From a virus: a DNA stretch of 32,124 nt. The notes below the pieces were generated by a model. It was not told where the DNA came from. It worked only from the letters and a program-made list of their open reading frames with translations, and did no database searches. A program made the translations under genes and the position numbers. Shown here piece after piece: positions 29,427 to 32,124 of this stretch (the stretch's first letter is position 1; every line of letters begins with the position of its first letter). The stretch lies in IMG/VR virus record IMGVR_UViG_3300045115_000289, positions 1 through 32,124 of that record. The stretch is one strand, 5' to 3'.

Positions 29427-29457
29427 AAGCCAGACCTTTTGACAGGCCTGGCTTTTT
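29427..29457 (+). terminator. Terminator between early operon and integrase
   Basis: AAGCCAG-A-CC pairs with GG-C-CTGGCTT (one mismatch) around an 8-base loop, followed by TTTTT. It ends the rightward early operon just before the convergent integrase gene. Confidence 0.75.
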
Positions 29458-29462
29458 CTATT

Positions 29463-30503
29463 TTATATACCTAAAAACTTAGTTAGCGCCGCTTCTGTCT
29501 GTTTGTCGTTTTCTGCTAACAAATGTGTGTATACCTTCAAAGTTACAGACGGGTTAGAGTGGCCTAAACGGAGTTGCGCCGCCTTAACACTGACGCCAGC
29601 GGCGGCTAAAATGGAAGTATGCACATGGCGCAGACCATGAATTGAAATATACTTAACACCCGCGCCTTTACAGGCAGTAATAAAACAGCGCCGCAGGCTT
29701 GACCTTGTAGGCGGGTTATCGTTTTCATACCTGAAAATGAACCCGCTGGCGCTGGTTGGCAACTCCGTCAGCTTCTTTAGTGCTAGCTCTGGTAAAACTA
29801 CAAACCTGACGCTACTGGCGTTTTTAGGCGTCTGTATAACAAATTTACCGCCGCTTAACTCCGCCAAACTCCGCCTAATGTACACGCCGTCGTTGGTTAT
29901 ATCGCTGGTTTTTAGCGCCAGTAATTCACCTAAGCGGCAACCAGACAGCAACGCTACAAGGAATAAACTATTCCATCCGCCTTTATTAGCACTGGTGTAA
30001 ACTAGAAACGCCTGTATTTCGGCTTTAGTCCAGACGTCTTTGATAACCGCGTTATTCTTAGGCTTGTCAACCCTGGCGGCGGCGTTTGTGTCAACTATCT
30101 GCCATTCAACCGCAACCTGTAACAACCTGCGCAGTACAACATAGACATACTGTACTGACCTGTCTGACAGTTTCTTCTGTCTGGCGGCGGCTATGACAGA
30201 AACAACGTCAAGCGGTTTAACATCTTTGACAGGCTTTAGAGTTCCTAAGATAGATAGTATGTGCCTGTCAAGTGTTTGTCTGTAACTTTCTTCTGTCTTA
30301 GGTTTTAGGTTGGCAGATAGCAACCAGTTTCTAGCCAGGTCAACCAGCGTTGACGCCTCTGGCGCTGGCGGCGAAGTGTTTGTAAGCTGGCGGAGTATTA
30401 ACTCCGCCTCTGTAATGCTTTTAGCGTATTTTTGAACCCGTTTTCCATCAATGGTTAGTCTGACAGAGTATAACCCGTCTTTACGCATGCTAATATTTTT
30501 CAT
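29463..30503 (-). CDS. int: Tyrosine integrase
   Basis: A 346-residue phage integrase. The frame extends upstream to 30653, but that part reads the tRNA complement (REDLNLRPPEPH), so ATG 30503 (start MKNISMRKDGLYSVRLTIDG) is chosen. An N-terminal AP2-like arm-binding region (residues ~1-40) and SAM-like core-binding domain (~50-145) precede the catalytic domain: Arg190 (LLSGCRLGELLALK), Lys227 (QTPKN), His289-x-x-Arg292 (HGLRHVH), His315 (LGHSNP) and Tyr325 (KVYTHLL), all present. It catalyses integration at the tRNA-Pro 3' end, just 58 bases from its start, and lies convergent to the early operon. Confidence 0.95.
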   Translation of the reverse strand: MKNISMRKDGLYSVRLTIDGKRVQKYAKSITEAELILRQLTNTSPPAPEASTLVDLARNWLLSANLKPKTEESYRQTLDRHILSILGTLKPVKDVKPLDVVSVIAAARQKKLSDRSVQYVYVVLRRLLQVAVEWQIVDTNAAARVDKPKNNAVIKDVWTKAEIQAFLVYTSANKGGWNSLFLVALLSGCRLGELLALKTSDITNDGVYIRRSLAELSGGKFVIQTPKNASSVRFVVLPELALKKLTELPTSASGFIFRYENDNPPTRSSLRRCFITACKGAGVKYISIHGLRHVHTSILAAAGVSVKAAQLRLGHSNPSVTLKVYTHLLAENDKQTEAALTKFLGI

Positions 30504-30560
30504 AAGCTGCCTCTGGTGTATGGTTAATAGCCGCTGGTGTAGTTTTGAGGCAGGCCATGA

Positions 30561-30602
30561 ATGGGGTTCAGGTGGTCGGAGGTTCAAATCCTCTCGCCCC
30601 GA
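30561..30602 (+). other. attR: 3' half of tRNA-Pro(GGG)
   Basis: Reads as a tRNA from the anticodon loop to the discriminator: loop ATGGGGT (30561-30567; anticodon GGG), stem TCAGG, variable TGGTC, T arm GGAGG TTCAAAT CCTCT (30578-30594), acceptor CGCCCCG and A73. No matching 5' half (CGGGGCG) exists upstream; phage DNA is there instead. The crossover probably lies within the anticodon loop or downstream. Host DNA follows, so this is the right attachment site. Confidence 0.88.
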
Positions 30603-30908
30603 TTTTTCCCTCACATATCCGGATAAACCCATACCGGTAAATTCCAGACACATTTAACTTATGCTGAATATAGCCTGTTATTGAGGTATTCCTTCAGATT
30701 ATTGTATTTGAATGATTTCCTGATATATTCCCTTTAGCTTGCCTTTTGCCCATTCTTAAGATAAATGTTATAGACCTCGTAAGGTAAAATAAGTAGAATA
30801 TAAATATAAAGTATTTTTTATATGTCTCTGAGTCGAATCCTGGACCTATTGTTTACTCGTTGAATCGTCTTTGTCCTTTCGATGCAACATAGATAGAGTT
30901 AATTTTTT
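30603..30908. other. Host intergenic region (306 bases)
   Basis: AT-rich host DNA with no convincing gene. T5 after the tRNA end may serve as part of a terminator. No strong -35/-10 pair is evident before the downstream response regulator; AT-rich runs near 30788-30820 are candidate promoter sequence. Contains GAGTC/GAATC in TGAGTCGAATCC (30830-30841 region). Confidence 0.6.
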
Positions 30909-32063
30909 ATGAACTCACACTCAAGTCCAAAAACCAGAGTCCTTGTAATAGAGGACGAGAAAGACATCAGGAATATTATTGTTACATACCTGAAATTCAG
31001 TAATTACGAAGTGATTGAAGCTGAAGATGGGATTGACGGGCTGGATAAAGCACGTTTACTATTACCTGACCTGATTATAAGCGATATAAGTATGCCAAAT
31101 ATGGATGGGTTTACGGTGCTGGAAGAACTGATGGAGCACCAAAACACCGCCCAGATACCGTTTATTTTTTTGAGCGCCCTTTCTGATCGAAATAGTATAC
31201 GAAAAGGTATGTCCCTGGGTGCAGATGACTATCTTTCAAAACCTTTTACTAAAATCGAGTTGCTTACGGCGGTAGAGAGCCGTCTTTCCAAGAAACGACA
31301 GCAAAATATGGTTCAATGCGGCGAAGATGAAACTGTGAAAAGCAGCAATTATCTATCCATGCGCTTTGAACTGAACAAAGCTATTGAAGCTAAAGAGTTA
31401 AAAATAATGTACCAGCCTCAGTTTGAGATTAAATCAGCTCGGTTGGCTGGTAGCGAAGCTCTCATAAGATGGCATCAACCTTACCGGGGCATTATCCTTC
31501 CAGACCAGTTTATACCGGTAGCGGAAGCTTCCGGTCTGATAGAACCGATCTGGGATTGGACTTTGGACCAGGTGTGCCATCAGATACGGGATTGGTGGAC
31601 CCAATTCGGGATACAGTTAAGAATTATGGTAAATTTAACCGGTTCACAGTTCAACCACTACCGTTTGAATGAACAGATACTGGAGAAAATCAAACTCTAT
31701 GCTATACCTCCTACCTGCCTGGGACTGGATATATCTGAAACTATCATAGCCAAGAATGTGGAAAGGTCTATTGCAATACTACATTCCCTGCGGGCTTTAG
31801 GGGTTCATTTGTGCCTTGATAATTTTGGAACTACCTATTTCACCTTGATACATTTTAAGCGGTTGCCTTTTAACAGCATCAAGTTCGATCGAAATTTTAT
31901 TGCCGAGATTACAAATAAATCCAGTAATGCGGCTATTGCTGCTTCGGTGATTAAAATGGCGCACCAGCAGGGAATGAAAGTTATTGCCGAAGGGATAGAA
32001 ACCAGGCAGTCTCCTAAGTTTGTGCAGCTTGAAGAATCTGCGGTTTTAACCACTGCACTTTAG
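30909..32063 (+). CDS. Response regulator fused to a degenerate EAL domain (host)
   Basis: A 384-residue two-domain protein. A REC domain (residues 10-128) has Glu15/Asp16, phospho-acceptor Asp59 (ISDISMPNMDGF), Ser89 and Lys111 (LSKPF). A short linker leads into an EAL domain (~150-384) for c-di-GMP breakdown or binding: SEALIRWHQP (Glu183), VNLTGSQF (Asn242), SETIIA (Glu277), LCLDNFGTTYFTL (Asp304-Asn305 where Asp-Asp is usual), IKFDRNFI (Lys325) and IAEGIET (Glu361). The expected C-terminal QGY-F-P segment is missing; the frame ends ESAVLTTAL. It looks like a degenerate or frameshifted EAL protein, possibly an effector rather than an enzyme. Confidence 0.85.
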   Translation: MNSHSSPKTRVLVIEDEKDIRNIIVTYLKFSNYEVIEAEDGIDGLDKARLLLPDLIISDISMPNMDGFTVLEELMEHQNTAQIPFIFLSALSDRNSIRKGMSLGADDYLSKPFTKIELLTAVESRLSKKRQQNMVQCGEDETVKSSNYLSMRFELNKAIEAKELKIMYQPQFEIKSARLAGSEALIRWHQPYRGIILPDQFIPVAEASGLIEPIWDWTLDQVCHQIRDWWTQFGIQLRIMVNLTGSQFNHYRLNEQILEKIKLYAIPPTCLGLDISETIIAKNVERSIAILHSLRALGVHLCLDNFGTTYFTLIHFKRLPFNSIKFDRNFIAEITNKSSNAAIAASVIKMAHQQGMKVIAEGIETRQSPKFVQLEESAVLTTAL

Positions 32064-32124
32064 ACAATTTAATAAGGATAAATTGCAACCAGGGCAAGCC
32101 CTCCAGGTCTACTCCGGCTAATTC

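Larger units (their letters stand above)
1..30602. mobile_element. Integrated siphovirus-like prophage (right part)
   Basis: Contiguous phage genes run from the first base to a tyrosine integrase that abuts a tRNA 3' half (attR, 30561-30602). Late structural genes read leftward from 14742 and early/replication genes read rightward from 16356, the usual divergent or back-to-back modular layout. Because the right end carries only a tRNA 3' fragment in + orientation followed by host DNA, the intact tRNA-Pro and attL are expected upstream of position 1. An endolysin and a CI-type repressor are not seen and may lie left of the window. All essential head, tail, replication and integration genes seen here look intact, so the element may be functional. 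Confidence 0.95.

Noticed and set aside
1-30602. GACAGG/CCTGTC as a Chi-like overrepresented motif
   Set aside because: It seems a few-fold more common than chance (about 45-50 occurrences on both strands), but without clear strand polarity relative to transcription in the left half. Codon pairs may explain it.
1-30602. TCGA avoidance similar to GATC
   Set aside because: TCGA seems scarce but at least fifteen copies were seen, so it is not absent as GATC and GANTC are. I did not count it fully.
30504-30653. 50-residue N-terminal extension of the integrase containing GREDLNLRPPEPH
   Set aside because: The extension is the reverse complement of the tRNA-Pro 3' half and gives the familiar spurious peptide REDLNLRPP. 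Translation from ATG 30503 yields a normal integrase.

Overview
The window is the right-hand ~30.6 kb of an integrated siphovirus-like prophage plus about 1.5 kb of host chromosome. The prophage has an HK97-type head, a P27-type small terminase, a long-tail module with a Gp37-like tail-tip protein, and a holin of the toxin-secretion/phage-lysis type. This combination is commonest in phages of monoderm-type bacteria (Firmicutes, Actinobacteria, Chloroflexota). The host cannot be named from its one gene, a response regulator fused to an EAL domain. The left prophage boundary lies outside the window.

Layout. Positions 1-14742 are a leftward (minus-strand) late operon, in transcription order: HNH nuclease, small and large terminase, a small membrane protein, portal, prohead protease, major capsid protein, head-tail connection proteins, tail tube, a frameshifted tail-assembly chaperone (G/GT), tape measure, distal tail protein, Gp37-like protein, a probable receptor-binding/baseplate protein and a holin. 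A phage tRNA-Thr(UGU) precedes the HNH gene. Positions 14836-15750 contain no recognisable protein gene but are full of inverted repeats, including a duplicated hairpin with a compensatory base change. Two small minus-strand genes follow: a YqaE/Pmp3-type membrane protein and an Arc-type ribbon-helix-helix regulator. The regulator diverges from a rightward early promoter that carries operator-like palindromes.

Positions 16356-29422 are the rightward early/replication module: a possible single-strand-annealing protein, several unknown proteins, a Hjc-like PD-(D/E)XK nuclease, a macro-domain protein, a second PD-(D/E)XK nuclease, a dNMP kinase, a short ComM-type AAA+ ATPase, a family A DNA polymerase, a Dam-type methyltransferase, a primase-helicase, a beta-class DNA methyltransferase, a RecB/Cas4-like nuclease with four cysteines, and small membrane or zinc-ribbon proteins. 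Near-identical rho-independent terminators punctuate the module, one of them inside the 5' end of the beta-class methyltransferase gene. A minus-strand tyrosine integrase sits next to attR, which is the 3' half (from the anticodon loop) of a tRNA-Pro(GGG). The intact tRNA should lie to the left of the window.

How it works together. The early module appears able to prime and copy the genome (primase-helicase and PolA), supply nucleotides (dNMP kinase), recombine (nuclease, annealing candidate, ComM-like branch migration, resolvase) and protect DNA (two methyltransferases, macro domain). The most striking whole-window signal is composition. Reading by eye, the 30.6 kb of phage DNA contains a single GATC and no GANTC, whereas 1.5 kb of flanking host DNA has three and four. 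The two encoded methyltransferases belong to families that include GATC and GANTC enzymes.
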